The translations under genes and the position numbers were made by a program. Under the pieces are notes generated by a model that was given only the letters and a program-made list of their open reading frames with translations, did not search any database and had not been told where the DNA came from. A stretch of 64,000 nt of DNA from Nodosilinea sp. P-1105. Its GTDB lineage: Bacteria; Cyanobacteriota; Cyanobacteriia; Phormidesmidales; Phormidesmidaceae. Positions 8,560-17,208 of this stretch are shown here, piece by piece (position 1 is the first letter of the stretch; every line of letters starts with the position of its first letter). The stretch is from contig NZ_SMDQ01000014.1 of the NCBI RefSeq assembly GCF_012911975.1, positions 43,989 to 107,988 of the forward strand. The letters are read 5' to 3'.

Positions 8560-10017
8560 TTAAGCCATTGACCATGACCACACCATCCAAAACAGCACCA
8601 CCAGCATGACACTCATTCCGCCAATCAAATGGTCCATTTCCTCTAGTACGACAGGTAATCGTAACCTTAGGGATCGCCGCAGCCCTCCATACGCTAACCA
8701 GCCTCCGGCCAAAAAGGCCAATACTTTCGCTACATCTGGCCAGGTATAGGCCTCCAGGTGCACGGCACTGCCCAGGACCACCCCCCCCAGCAGTAGTCGC
8801 GAAGCCGCCCAGTAACCCGGCTGAGGGGGCGCCTGCTTAGGGGCTGAAGCGTCGGCTGTATGGGGCAAAAAAATGAACTTGGCATACACCGCCGCCGTGC
8901 CTGCCGCCGCCCCATTCATGGCTGCTGATTGCCAGGGCAACACTGAATCTAGGGTCAGCACTTTAGCGCCAAACCCGACCAGGCCTGGCATGCCTGACAT
9001 GGAAAGGCCGCCCAGGGTCAGCGGTAGCCACAGGGCCGTCGCCATGGGTTGCTGGCGCAGGGTAGTGATATCTCGTTCGGGCAACTGACCCACCGTTAGA
9101 AATAAACTGGCCTTGGCGAGGCCATGGGCCAGGGCATAAAAGCCCGCCACCGCTGGAGCCACCAACAACCAGCCCAGTTGAGACAGCGTACTACACGCCA
9201 GTACCCGCTTGGCATCGGTGGCGACCAGCCCATAGGCAACCCCCAACAGGGCCGTGGCTATCCCAAAAATCTGGATGATCGGCTCAAACTCGTCTAGCAT
9301 CAGGGCAAACCGCAGGAGGGGAAAAACCCCTGCTTTTTCGACTGCCCCAGACATCATGGCAGCCACGGGACTATCAGCGACGGTGTTGGTCGCGGGCAGC
9401 CATAATCCAGATACAAAAATGCCGCCCTTAGTCAGTAGACCCATCAATATTAAGGCCGGGGCCTCTGCTGGAGCCCCCCGCAATCCCTCAAAGGCAAAAG
9501 ACTGATGGGCCTGGTAAACCAGTACCGCCCCCATCAGGTAGAACAGCATGGCCACATTGCTAATAAATAGATAGCGGAGGCCCACCCACAGGGTCTGATC
9601 CTGGCGAGGCAGGGCAATGAGTAAAAAGGTGGTGATGCCGACTAACTCTAGGGCCACATACAGGCTAATCAAATCAGCACAGATAAAGGTGGCATTGACG
9701 CTGCCATGGAGCATCACTAGCTGGATGTAAAAAAAATCAGGTTTGCTCTGATCCCAGCAGTAAACGATGACGGCGGTAGTCACCAAGGCGTTGGTGAGGA
9801 TAAACCAAGCACTCAAGTTGTCGGCCAGCAGGGTCACTCCGAAGCTGTCGAGGAATTGCAGCTCTAAGGAGACAGGCTGCAGAAACAGGATGATCCCATA
9901 GGCGACAGAGGCCAATGCAACACCCAGGGCCAAAAGGCGATCGCCATGGGGTAGTAGATAGACACTAAACCCCACAAAAAACGGCAAGGCCATCCAAACA
10001 ACAGTCCAGGTGGTCAC
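8560..10017 (-). CDS. mrpD: Mrp antiporter subunit D, first copy
   Basis: 485 residues, NuoL/M/N-type proton-pumping subunit. Key patterns are YVALELVGITTF in the glutamate-containing helix and GLLTKGGIFVSGLWLPATN with the conserved lysine. Its start overlaps the mrpC stop by 4 bases. It differs from the second copy mainly in the loops and C-terminus; a 85-base gap separates the copies, the only real gap in the operon, consistent with origin by tandem duplication. Confidence 0.92.
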   Translation of the reverse strand: MTTWTVVWMALPFFVGFSVYLLPHGDRLLALGVALASVAYGIILFLQPVSLELQFLDSFGVTLLADNLSAWFILTNALVTTAVIVYCWDQSKPDFFYIQLVMLHGSVNATFICADLISLYVALELVGITTFLLIALPRQDQTLWVGLRYLFISNVAMLFYLMGAVLVYQAHQSFAFEGLRGAPAEAPALILMGLLTKGGIFVSGLWLPATNTVADSPVAAMMSGAVEKAGVFPLLRFALMLDEFEPIIQIFGIATALLGVAYGLVATDAKRVLACSTLSQLGWLLVAPAVAGFYALAHGLAKASLFLTVGQLPERDITTLRQQPMATALWLPLTLGGLSMSGMPGLVGFGAKVLTLDSVLPWQSAAMNGAAAGTAAVYAKFIFLPHTADASAPKQAPPQPGYWAASRLLLGGVVLGSAVHLEAYTWPDVAKVLAFLAGGWLAYGGLRRSLRLRLPVVLEEMDHLIGGMSVMLVVLFWMVWSWSMA

Positions 10018-10349
10018 GGCCGATACCCCTTTTCGATTTCGCGAATTTCCAGGGTGGGGTTATCCCGTGCCAGTTTCATCACCCCTACCAGCATCAGTGC
10101 CTGAATCGAAAACCCAATCACAATGGCAGTCAAAATCACCGCCTGGGGAACCGGGTCGGCGAAGTTTCGAGGAGTCATCACCGAGACAATTGGTGTCCGA
10201 ATCCCCTCTCTAGCGGCCACTAACACAAACAGAGCAATGACTCCGGTGCTCATCACATCCATGGCAATGATTTTCATCACCAAGTTCTCTTTGAAGATGA
10301 GACCAAAGAAACCCAACAGAATGGTGGCATAAACACAGGCGTGAAGCAT
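10014..10349 (-). CDS. mrpC: Mrp antiporter subunit C (NuoK-like)
   Basis: First gene of the Mrp operon. From the ATG at 10349 it gives 111 residues (MLHACVYATILLGFFGLIF); an in-frame ATG at 10376 adds nine residues with no obvious support. Three helices, NuoK/MnhC type, with the conserved stretch NLVMKIIAMDVMSTGVIALFV and the Pro-rich loop before the third helix (DPVPQAVILTAIVIGFS). The order C-D-D-E-F-G-A-B that follows is the one described for cyanobacteria such as Synechocystis and Anabaena. Confidence 0.88.
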   Translation of the reverse strand: MLHACVYATILLGFFGLIFKENLVMKIIAMDVMSTGVIALFVLVAAREGIRTPIVSVMTPRNFADPVPQAVILTAIVIGFSIQALMLVGVMKLARDNPTLEIREIEKGYRP

Positions 10350-10888
10350 AAGCACTCGGTGACAAGGCTTGGACAAAGGAACAGATAAAGACCAGGGGGA
10401 TAAATATCACCATGATAGTCACCGCTGCCGACCGCTTGTCAGGGCACCAGAAGCAGGGCAGAACCCTGGGCTCAGGAACCTTTCCGGCATCCCATCACCG
10501 TCAGCCAGGCTGTATAACTATCTTGGCTGGCGGCGCATACGGGTTGTGATGCATCCGCCAACACCCAAAAAACAAGATTTAGCTGAATCAATGGCAGGAA
10601 GTCATTGTATCCACATAAGTCTATAGTAAACCATAGCAGTCTGGCTGTGGATGCGATCGCCGCAATTTAACGTCGCAATTTATAGAATTTCCTGAATGTC
10701 CTGATAAGTCAGTCAAGGACGGCTTGTAGAAGCTGCGTCACAACGATGCTTCTGCGGATCAAAGCCTTAGCCAGTATGGGTTACTGGCACAGGTGCGCCT
10801 GTGAGCAGGGCATCAAGGTCAGCCGAGACTATCTTGAAGGCGAGGAATTGGCGTACTTCGTATCAACTGACCCTAGTATCAACTGACC
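10350..10888. other. Intergenic region upstream of mrpC
   Basis: No supported gene. It must contain the promoter of the Mrp operon, which I cannot place. An imperfect stem CAGCCA/TGGCTG lies at 10502-10529. A 16-nt unit TATCAACTGACCCTAG is duplicated in tandem at 10861-10876 and 10877-10892, the second copy including the stop codon of the next gene. A 46-codon open frame at 10747-10887 has no recognisable product. Confidence 0.55.
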
Positions 10889-12451
10889 CTACAGAGAGCA
10901 AAACTTGCGCACCCGGTCGAACTCTGGATCTTGCCAGGAATAGGCAAAGTGGCTAACGGCGTTAATTTCAGGCGCGGCCCGGCGTAGGGCCTCCATCTGG
11001 GTTTCCAGGGCCGGGCGGTTATAGGTGGCTTGGCCCCAAATACCGGCCAGGGCAGGCACAACGGGCGGGGTGGAATTGCTAGGAGCCATGGTTAACACCC
11101 GCCGCACCCCATCTAAAATACAGCCCGTATGGCCGCAGACCCCGTAGGCCATGGGATGCCAGCTCATGGTAGTCGGGAAACGGTCCCAATACTGTAAGCG
11201 TGAGTCGTAGCCCCCTGTGCCCACCAGTTGGTTGCCATCTGGAAAAAACACTGCCCCGGCCCGAATGTTGTGACGCTGCATCTGTTCTCCAGCGACGTCT
11301 AAGAAATCAACCACCCCCTGGACGGCGTGAGCCACGGTTAACTGCCATAGCTCCGCCTGCAACCGAGGTCTGAGGGTAGCGGGGGATGGCCGGGCGGCAC
11401 CATTTTCCAAGGGGGGAGAGGGGGTGCGACTTTGCCAAAGGGGCTCGGGTTCATCGGGGTAGAGGTCACGGACATCTTGAATATCGCGATCGACTAGATG
11501 GCCTCGGCTAATATAGCGACGAATCAGCTCTAGCCCCTGGCGGTTGGTAGCTCTGCGAAATAGAGCATCTCGGGATGCCTGACCGTAGATCCAGAGGTCA
11601 TCTACACTGTCAGCCACAGAGTTGGGCCCCACCCCCCGGGGGTAGCGCACATAGTCAAACAGGATGCCGTCAGGCTGTCGCCGCGCGATCGCCTCTAGGA
11701 GCTGGGCATAGTCAGCCCGGGCCTGGGGATGATAGGGGTCGATAAACACCTCGTCGGGGTTGCTGGAAGCCCCCGATTTGGCATAGGTATAGGTGGTTTG
11801 CCCCCGGCCATTTAGCGCCAGCACATGCTCTCGGTCGGCGCGCAGCCCATAGGAATAGCCAAAGTTAAGGGTAAATACCCAAGCATCTACCTTGAGCCCC
11901 CGCTGCCGACCCTTCTCAATCGCTTCAGCGAATAGATCCCGGCGCTCGTAGCCTGCTTTTTGCACAACGGCAGGCCAGACGGTGGGGTTGTCCGCCTGGG
12001 GTAGCAGCACCTGACCACCGTAGAACACTTCTACATAAACTTCGTTGTAGCCCAGGTTAATAATGCGATCGAGCACTGCTTCCAGTACCCCTGGCTGTAA
12101 ATCACAGGGGTACAGTCGTAGCCAAACCGCCTGTTGCCGAGGCCAGGTTTGACTGCGACAGCGGCGTAAGGCGTCGTTATGCTGGCGGACTACGATCTCG
12201 TATTGCTGTTGAGCTGTGGTATCGCCATCAAAAGCCGCTTTGCGAAGTGCTTCCTTAGCCAGAGCTGACTCTTGGCTGACCTGGCAATAGGCATTTAAAT
12301 CTACCGCCCCACCCGTGGCCATAGGCAATACCCCCAGCCCCGCTATCCCAGCCGCCAAGGCCAGGATCTGAACCGCTAGGGGCCTGAGATAGCGACGAAG
12401 ACGGGATCGTAGAGCGTGGGGCCGAGGGTTAAACATGCCTGAGTTTAGCAC
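10889..12451 (-). CDS. GHL10-type (glycosyl hydrolase-like 10) family protein, exported
   Basis: 520 residues. An N-terminal membrane segment or signal (about residues 24-50, after an Arg-rich start) is followed by a TIM-barrel-like domain. The patterns GYNEVYVEVFYGGQVL, LKVDAWVFTLNFGYSYG, EVFIDPYHPQARADYAQLLEAI and PDGILFDYVRYPRG are typical of the DUF187/GHL10 glycosidase-like family. Enzymes of this group are thought to act on cell-envelope or extracellular polysaccharides, but the substrate is unknown. The protein is probably periplasmic or outer-surface. It shares strand with the small gene 5 bases upstream, so the two may be co-transcribed. Confidence 0.8.
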   Translation of the reverse strand: MLNSGMFNPRPHALRSRLRRYLRPLAVQILALAAGIAGLGVLPMATGGAVDLNAYCQVSQESALAKEALRKAAFDGDTTAQQQYEIVVRQHNDALRRCRSQTWPRQQAVWLRLYPCDLQPGVLEAVLDRIINLGYNEVYVEVFYGGQVLLPQADNPTVWPAVVQKAGYERRDLFAEAIEKGRQRGLKVDAWVFTLNFGYSYGLRADREHVLALNGRGQTTYTYAKSGASSNPDEVFIDPYHPQARADYAQLLEAIARRQPDGILFDYVRYPRGVGPNSVADSVDDLWIYGQASRDALFRRATNRQGLELIRRYISRGHLVDRDIQDVRDLYPDEPEPLWQSRTPSPPLENGAARPSPATLRPRLQAELWQLTVAHAVQGVVDFLDVAGEQMQRHNIRAGAVFFPDGNQLVGTGGYDSRLQYWDRFPTTMSWHPMAYGVCGHTGCILDGVRRVLTMAPSNSTPPVVPALAGIWGQATYNRPALETQMEALRRAAPEINAVSHFAYSWQDPEFDRVRKFCSL

Positions 12452-12456
12452 TGTCC

Positions 12457-12795
12457 TTAATCAACGGTAGGAGAATTGGTTTGGTCGCTAAATGTTCCCC
12501 ATTCAGCTTCATCCATTTGGGCTAAGAGCGATCGCAGCTTCATGCGCTGAATATAGGGCCAACCGCCATTCAACTCAATATCCCGCAGCAGGCTATATAA
12601 GTTGTGTCGGTTGTCGGGTAAGGCGTCTCGAAAGAAGGTGTCGCAGACATCTCGGTGGCGATCTTCTAACAGCCGTAGCAATGCCAGCAACGCCACCGTA
12701 TTCCCCTGGCGGGCGGTTGCGGCCTGGTCAATCAGTGCAGCCAGTTTGACTAGATCATCCGGCAAAGGAGAAGCGGTAGCGGAAAAGTTATCCAT
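12457..12795 (-). CDS. Small conserved-looking protein of unknown function
   Basis: 112 residues from the ATG at 12795 (MDNFSATASPLPDD); a longer frame to 12852 exists but adds sequence without family character. It is soluble and mostly helical by composition, with a run of Leu-rich segments (VALLALLRLLEDRHRDVCDTFF) and the segment YSLLRDIELNGGWPYIQRMKLRSLL near the C-terminus. I recognise the pattern as a cyanobacterial hypothetical protein but know no function. It is 5 bases upstream of the GHL10 gene. Confidence 0.6.
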   Translation of the reverse strand: MDNFSATASPLPDDLVKLAALIDQAATARQGNTVALLALLRLLEDRHRDVCDTFFRDALPDNRHNLYSLLRDIELNGGWPYIQRMKLRSLLAQMDEAEWGTFSDQTNSPTVD

Positions 12796-13327
12796 GCAGG
12801 GCGCGTTACTCGACAGGTCTTTTATAGCAAGTCCTAAAGGAAACCCCACCATAGCTTACTCACAACTTATGCAAACGCTACGTTGACGACCAGAATTTTG
12901 AGCATCAGGCGAAGGCCGTCCAACCCTATCCTGAGACAGCTTCATATACCTTAATATCTCCTTTTGTCTTTTTCAGGAATCTGCTGAGAAGCCACAGGAT
13001 CTTTGTCTAGTGGTCGCTTCTGGACCTTGGCCCCATCCCCTGTAGTCTGCTTGAGAATGAATCTTCAGGACCACAGCGGCAATGTCTGGCAGATTCTAAG
13101 AAAGGGGCGCAAAGCCATGTAGAATGCTTACTTGAGGCTCTACTGGCTAAGAGTATTTCAGCTGTGCCAGGTCCAGCTCAAGATCTGGAGGGTTCCCACT
13201 GGCAACACTCCACGTCTGGACTTGGATGAGGTTTAATCTGCCGACGCCTACCAACAGCCCAGAGCCACAATCTGTCGCATTATTCAATAATTTGACAGTC
13301 ATTTTACATACTGATTTGAGGTAGACC
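12796..13327. other. Intergenic region upstream of psbO
   Basis: Divergent promoter region for the small gene at 12457 and psbO. A TTGACA hexamer is present at 13292-13297, but no -10 box is at the right distance before the psbO ribosome site, so the promoter is unresolved. A GAGGT ribosome-binding site lies at 13318-13322. No other gene is seen. Confidence 0.5.
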
Positions 13328-14155
13328 ATGAGGTATCGCGCCCTTATAGTTGCGTTCTTGGCCATCTGCCTGAGTGTGCTGACAGCCTGTAGCAAAGCGC
13401 CCAGTCCCACCAGTAGTGTGCCGTTAACCTATGACCAAATTCGAAACACCGGCCTAGCCAACAAGTGTCCCCAGTTATCAGAAATGACCCGGGGCAGCTT
13501 AGAACTAGACCCTGATAAGCGCTATCAGTTGGTAGGCATGTGTATCGAACCCACAGCTTACTTCGTTAAAGAAGAGCCTACGTCTAAGCGCCAAGAGGCG
13601 GCTTACGTTCCCGGCAAGGTGCTGACCCGCTACACCACTAGCCTAGATCAGGTGCGGGGCGACCTGACATTGCAGTCGGATGGTAGCCTGCTGTTCTCTG
13701 AGACCGGTGGCATGGATTTCCAGGCCACCACGGTACAGTTGCCTGGCGGTCAGCAGGAACCTTTCCTGTTTACGGTGAAAGGCTTAGTCGCTGAATCCCA
13801 GCCTGGGCTCAATGCCATTACCACCTCCACTGACTTCGAAGGGGACTATACGGTACCTTCCTACCGAACCTCCAACTTTTTGGATCCTAAAGGTCGTGGC
13901 TTAGCAACAGGCTATGACACCGCCGTTGCTCTTCCCGCCAGCGGTGACAGCGAAGAGTACGTCAAGGAAAACACTAAGGCCTTCGACATAGGCCAGGGTC
14001 ACATTTCCCTCAGAGTGTCTAAGATTGACGCCTACAGTGGTGAAATTGCGGGTACTTTTGAGGCCGAACAACCCTCTGACACTGACATGGGTACGGCTGA
14101 GCCTGTGGATATCAAGGTTCAAGGGATATTCTACGGTCGTCTAGAAGAGGTCTAA
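13328..14155 (+). CDS. psbO: Photosystem II manganese-stabilising protein PsbO
   Basis: 275 residues. PsbO binds the lumenal face of photosystem II and stabilises the Mn4CaO5 cluster. The signal peptide (MRYRALIVAFLAICLSVLTA) ends in a lipobox-like LTAC, as in many cyanobacterial PsbO proteins. Family signatures visible are LTYDQIRNTGLANKCPQL, the lumenal cysteine pair (NKCPQL and GMCIEP), EPTAYFVKEEP and the DPKGRG loop (residues about 187-192). The C-terminus FYGRLEEV is also typical. GAGGT lies 6 bases before the ATG. A strong terminator follows at 14293-14328, so it is monocistronic. Confidence 0.97.
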   Translation: MRYRALIVAFLAICLSVLTACSKAPSPTSSVPLTYDQIRNTGLANKCPQLSEMTRGSLELDPDKRYQLVGMCIEPTAYFVKEEPTSKRQEAAYVPGKVLTRYTTSLDQVRGDLTLQSDGSLLFSETGGMDFQATTVQLPGGQQEPFLFTVKGLVAESQPGLNAITTSTDFEGDYTVPSYRTSNFLDPKGRGLATGYDTAVALPASGDSEEYVKENTKAFDIGQGHISLRVSKIDAYSGEIAGTFEAEQPSDTDMGTAEPVDIKVQGIFYGRLEEV

Positions 14156-14159
14156 GGAC

Positions 14160-14357
14160 ATTTCCAGGAAAGATTTTCCCTCTGCGTAGGATGGGCAAAG
14201 GGGTGTGCCCGTGTCCATCCGCAGCTTTCATAGAATGGGCTGTGCCTACCAATTGATAAGAAAGCTTTCCAGACATCACCTAAGTACCCTGAGGGGACGG
14301 CTCTCGCCAGAGTCGTCCCCTTTTGTTTAGGCAATTTCCAGGCAGGATTTTCCCTCT
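14160..14357. repeat. 24-nt direct repeats flanking the psbO terminator
   Basis: The unit beginning ATTTCCAGG and ending GATTTTCCCTCT occurs at 14160-14183 and 14334-14357 with two mismatches. The psbO terminator lies between them. Origin unknown; a local duplication or relic of an inserted element. Confidence 0.6.
14293..14328 (+). terminator. Rho-independent terminator of psbO
   Basis: A 12-bp stem (14293-14304 with 14309-14320, one G-T pair), a 4-nt CGCC loop, then TTTTGTTT at 14321-14328. This is a textbook intrinsic terminator 137 bases after the psbO stop. Together with the 14382-14445 hairpin it fills the 335-base gap before the next gene. Confidence 0.9.
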
Positions 14358-14381
14358 AGAGCATCGGTACAGTATGGCTAA

Positions 14382-14445
14382 AAACCCGGTTTCTTCGTCG
14401 CTGCTCTAACGACATGACTGGCCTTCTACCCCAGAAACCGGGTTT
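14382..14445. repeat. 64-bp hairpin element, AAACCCGGTTTCT family
   Basis: Perfect 13-bp inverted repeats AAACCCGGTTTCT (14382-14394) and AGAAACCGGGTTT (14433-14445). Outside them a second pair, GGTACAG and CTGTACC, extends the dyad. Repeats with this core are common in filamentous cyanobacterial genomes. It resembles the two family-A elements in size and design but has a different end sequence. Confidence 0.7.
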
Positions 14446-14490
14446 CTGTACCGGCGTTCTAGCGGTGGTATTTTGTTATCCAGACATTGC

Positions 14491-15237
14491 CTAAGCCGAC
14501 AAAAACTGTAGATAGTCATTGCTCAAAGCTTTGACAGCCACCTCGTACAGTTGCTTGCCGTGCTCAGGGGTGGCTAGGGCCGGGTTCGATCCCATCCGCC
14601 CATCGGGATAGTGTTGACGGAAATCGGTGGGACTGTAAATCGCGTGGCCTGAGGGTGCGATCGCTGGGATGAGGTCTGCCTGTTTAATGTGGTCGGGGTA
14701 AACATACTGAGTTAAGGCCACTTCACTGGGGGTCGCATGGGAGCCTTCCTGATTGCCATACAGGGTTTTGGCGAGCCCGTGCACCGCTTGGGCCATAAAC
14801 CAGTTGGCGACCACACACCGCACCTGGGGCGCTTGGGGAACCTGCTCTTGGGCTAGGGCAGCGTAGGTTTCAGCAAAGGCGGCTTTTAGGGTGGCAATGT
14901 TGCCCCCATGGCCATTGATAAAAAAGAAGCGGGTAAACCCATACCGGGCTAAGGGAAGAACATAGTCTTGGATCAGAGCAATCAAAGTGCTGGGGCGTAG
15001 GCTCATGCTGCCAGGGAAGGCGGTGTGATGTAGGGCCATACCCACATTGATGGTGGGGCCTACCAGTGCATTGGTCGCGTCTCCGACCCCCTTGGCGATC
15101 GCCTCAGCACAAATGGCATCGGTGCCAATCAGCCCCGTAGGACCATGCTGTTCTGTGGAGCCAATGGGCATAATGATGCCGGTCGATTGGGCCAGATAGG
15201 CTTCGACCTCGGGCCAGGTGCATAGGTGCAGCAACAT
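14491..15237 (-). CDS. Creatininase-family amidohydrolase
   Basis: About 248 residues from the ATG at 15237 (MLLHLCTWPEVEAYL); an in-frame ATG at 15261 is possible. Metal-binding family motifs are visible: PIGSTEQHGP (Glu and His), the GTDAICAEAIA aspartate, HHTAFPGSMSLRP and the loop INGHGGN with the histidine. QEGSHATPSEVAL near the centre matches the conserved SHAxxxET position, here with Ser for Glu context. The family includes creatininase and MftE-type peptidases that cleave amide bonds with a two-metal site. The substrate cannot be inferred; no pathway genes are adjacent. Confidence 0.85.
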   Translation of the reverse strand: MLLHLCTWPEVEAYLAQSTGIIMPIGSTEQHGPTGLIGTDAICAEAIAKGVGDATNALVGPTINVGMALHHTAFPGSMSLRPSTLIALIQDYVLPLARYGFTRFFFINGHGGNIATLKAAFAETYAALAQEQVPQAPQVRCVVANWFMAQAVHGLAKTLYGNQEGSHATPSEVALTQYVYPDHIKQADLIPAIAPSGHAIYSPTDFRQHYPDGRMGSNPALATPEHGKQLYEVAVKALSNDYLQFLSA

Positions 15238-15707
15238 GGATACTAGGGAATGAAAGGTCAAAGTTCACTATAGCGCTGGTAATGATTGACCTGGGGATGC
15301 GGTCATAAGTGCATGTCTGCCACACCTGATTCAGACTGTTGGACAGGCTCATACATGGGGCTAAATCAGGTCTCTAGAGCAGGGGTATTGTTAGATGGCC
15401 TAGACTGAGGCCAGCCAACCGTAGCCTGAGCTACTTTGCTATGCTGGACCTACTGATAAGAGAGGGAATAACGCCTTTGGTGGTCAGAACTAAAGTCAGA
15501 CTTTCGTTAGGTTCCCGTGACAGGGCTGGCAGTGCCCACCTTAGCGGATTAAGGCCCTGAGTGATTTGCCAGGGCTAGTTTTATCTTATTTCAGTGCCAT
15601 TAAGGGCTATTATCGTTTACCCAAGAGGGTGACTCATTAAGCGATCGCCTAGACTGATGAATCAAGGGAATCAAGCGTTGATGTTACCTGTTGAGGAGAC
15701 TCGACCT
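15238..15707. other. Intergenic region without recognised gene
   Basis: Divergent promoter region for the creatininase-family gene and the small gene at 15708. I see no tRNA, hairpin terminator or protein remnant. A HIP1 octamer is at about 15641. The GAGGAG ribosome-binding site of the next gene is at 15693-15698. Confidence 0.5.
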
Positions 15708-16019
15708 ATGCTAAGCCGCAAAATCTATCAACTCTGCTGTGATGGTCGAGAAGTATGGATTTTCTTACGGGATCAGCAGCGTTGGATCGAGCGCGCGCGG
15801 ATTCTAGACATAGAGGGGGACTTAGTTACGCTCCGCTATGAGACAGAAGAGGATGATGAAATTTGCTCTTGGGAAGAAATGGTGCGCCTAGAAAGCATTG
15901 GTACAATTACTCAGCGCCTGGCGGTTGTACCCCGGGGCAATGTGGAGCTTAACATTGCCGAAGACTGCCCTGAGCCTGAGCAAATCAAAGACTCGTACCC
16001 AGAATCGAATCCGGATTAG
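15708..16019 (+). CDS. Small conserved cyanobacterial protein of unknown function
   Basis: 103 residues from the ATG at 15708, chosen because GAGGAG lies 9 bases upstream and because the family-like part begins MLSRKIYQLCCDGREVWIFL; an ATG at 15657 would add 17 residues. The protein is soluble, beta-rich and acidic, with the central stretch WIERARILDIEGDLVTLRYE followed by an acidic run (ETEEDDEICSWEEM). The pattern suggests a small barrel or Tudor/SH3-like fold, by inference only. I recognise it as typical of cyanobacteria, function unknown. Confidence 0.65.
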   Translation: MLSRKIYQLCCDGREVWIFLRDQQRWIERARILDIEGDLVTLRYETEEDDEICSWEEMVRLESIGTITQRLAVVPRGNVELNIAEDCPEPEQIKDSYPESNPD

Positions 16020-16091
16020 AGGGTTCCCTCTCAATACTACTTATTATCTGGATGATCTGGGATGTCACTGCGATCGGCCCAACGGATTGGG

Positions 16092-17003
16092 TTACCAGTC
16101 TTCGTTAGGATTGGAAAGCGTGTCGATGTGGCCCCCGCCTGTATGGGTACCGGGAGCCCGTGGGGCTGTAAAGGGAACTGAGTCCACCGGGGCGGTAGCC
16201 GGATTGATGTTGTGATCTGGGGACTGCGGTGCCGGGAGACGGTCAACGCCAGTCGATCGGCGAGCAGGCTGAGGGTCCATGGGCACATCTGGATGCACCC
16301 TGGGGGCGGGAGCGGTAGGTTTTAGGGCATCTGTCCCACTCCTGGGGGCACTTCTGGGGGACGGCTGGTTGAGGTTGGGCGGTTGAGTATAGCCCGTGAT
16401 TCTGGAGGAGGAGGGCAAAACAGGCTGACGACGGTCCCTATCGAAAGACGCTGTATCCGGCTGGGGGGTGCTAGGACTAGCCATGTTTCTGTCCTGTGAC
16501 CCGGGAGCGGTTCCGGCAAAACTATGGGGAGGACGTTCCGCGAAGGGGGTGGGTGCTGTTGTATCTGGTATTTGACTGGGTGGGGACAGGGAACCAACCC
16601 GAAACTGACGCCGTTCTAAATAATCAGCAAAGGGGCTCTGGACGCCCTGGGTCTCAGGGCTGCCCAGATCTAGCTGCAGCGGTTCTGGGGGAGTGGCATC
16701 GGCCGATTCTAACCAGGGTGGGGATTGATTGGGGCCAGAGGCGGTGCCGGCCAGCGATTGTTCAACCGGGCTGGATAGGGGGACAGGGGCTGCTTCACCC
16801 AGGGGCATGAGCTGATTGGGGGATGGGGTTGAGGCGCTACCGGACTGACTCGGGGTAGGGGAAGACGGCGAATGGTACCCGATATGGGTGGGCCGCAGGT
16901 GCTCCACCACGATCACGAGACCTAGTCCGACAACGGCAGCCCACACCACCGGATGATTAAAGTGGTGCAGTCGTTGCTGCCAGGTTCTAGATAAGGGTGC
17001 CAT
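16092..17003 (-). CDS. Membrane-anchored Pro/Ser-rich protein
   Basis: 303 residues. One membrane helix at about residues 17-30 (VVWAAVVGLGLVIVVEHL) follows a short basic cytoplasmic start. The remaining 270 residues are Pro-, Ser- and Thr-rich without globular pattern, probably a disordered periplasmic tail. Composition makes it unlikely to be an enzyme. No family recognised. It sits downstream of tilS on the same strand, separated by 205 bases that hold a dispersed repeat. It could be a cell-envelope linker protein; that is a guess from composition. Confidence 0.55.
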   Translation of the reverse strand: MAPLSRTWQQRLHHFNHPVVWAAVVGLGLVIVVEHLRPTHIGYHSPSSPTPSQSGSASTPSPNQLMPLGEAAPVPLSSPVEQSLAGTASGPNQSPPWLESADATPPEPLQLDLGSPETQGVQSPFADYLERRQFRVGSLSPPSQIPDTTAPTPFAERPPHSFAGTAPGSQDRNMASPSTPQPDTASFDRDRRQPVLPSSSRITGYTQPPNLNQPSPRSAPRSGTDALKPTAPAPRVHPDVPMDPQPARRSTGVDRLPAPQSPDHNINPATAPVDSVPFTAPRAPGTHTGGGHIDTLSNPNEDW

Positions 17004-17093
17004 GGTTGCGGCTGGTATCGGCTTTCCCCAGTGTAGATCACTGATTTAGTGACTAATACCAAATCCGATGCACAAAACCCCGAAACAAGTTAG

Positions 17094-17163
17094 GGCTTGC
17101 TCCCTTTGGGAGCCACTTCGTGTTTCATGTCGCTTGCGAAACGACAAGCTCAGCCTGAGCGGT
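17094..17163 (-). repeat. 70-bp dispersed structured repeat, copy 1
   Basis: Reverse-complement copy of the sequence at 21009-21078; by eye about 65 of 70 positions agree. Both copies keep the stem GCTCCC/GGGAGC although the loop bases differ, so the secondary structure seems conserved. It is flanked by an imperfect inverted pair (ATACCAAATCC near 17058 and GGATTTGTTAT near 17194), which may mark a larger element. Confidence 0.75.
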
Positions 17164-17208
17164 ATAGGGTTTGATTCGGGGGTATACAACTAGGATTTGT
17201 TATCGGGT

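Noticed and set aside
10747..10887. 46-codon open frame downstream of the GHL10 gene
   Set aside because: No ribosome site, no family pattern, and it ends in the tandem duplication.
13147..13410. Minus-strand open frame overlapping the psbO start
   Set aside because: It is antisense to psbO and its upstream region and has no protein character.
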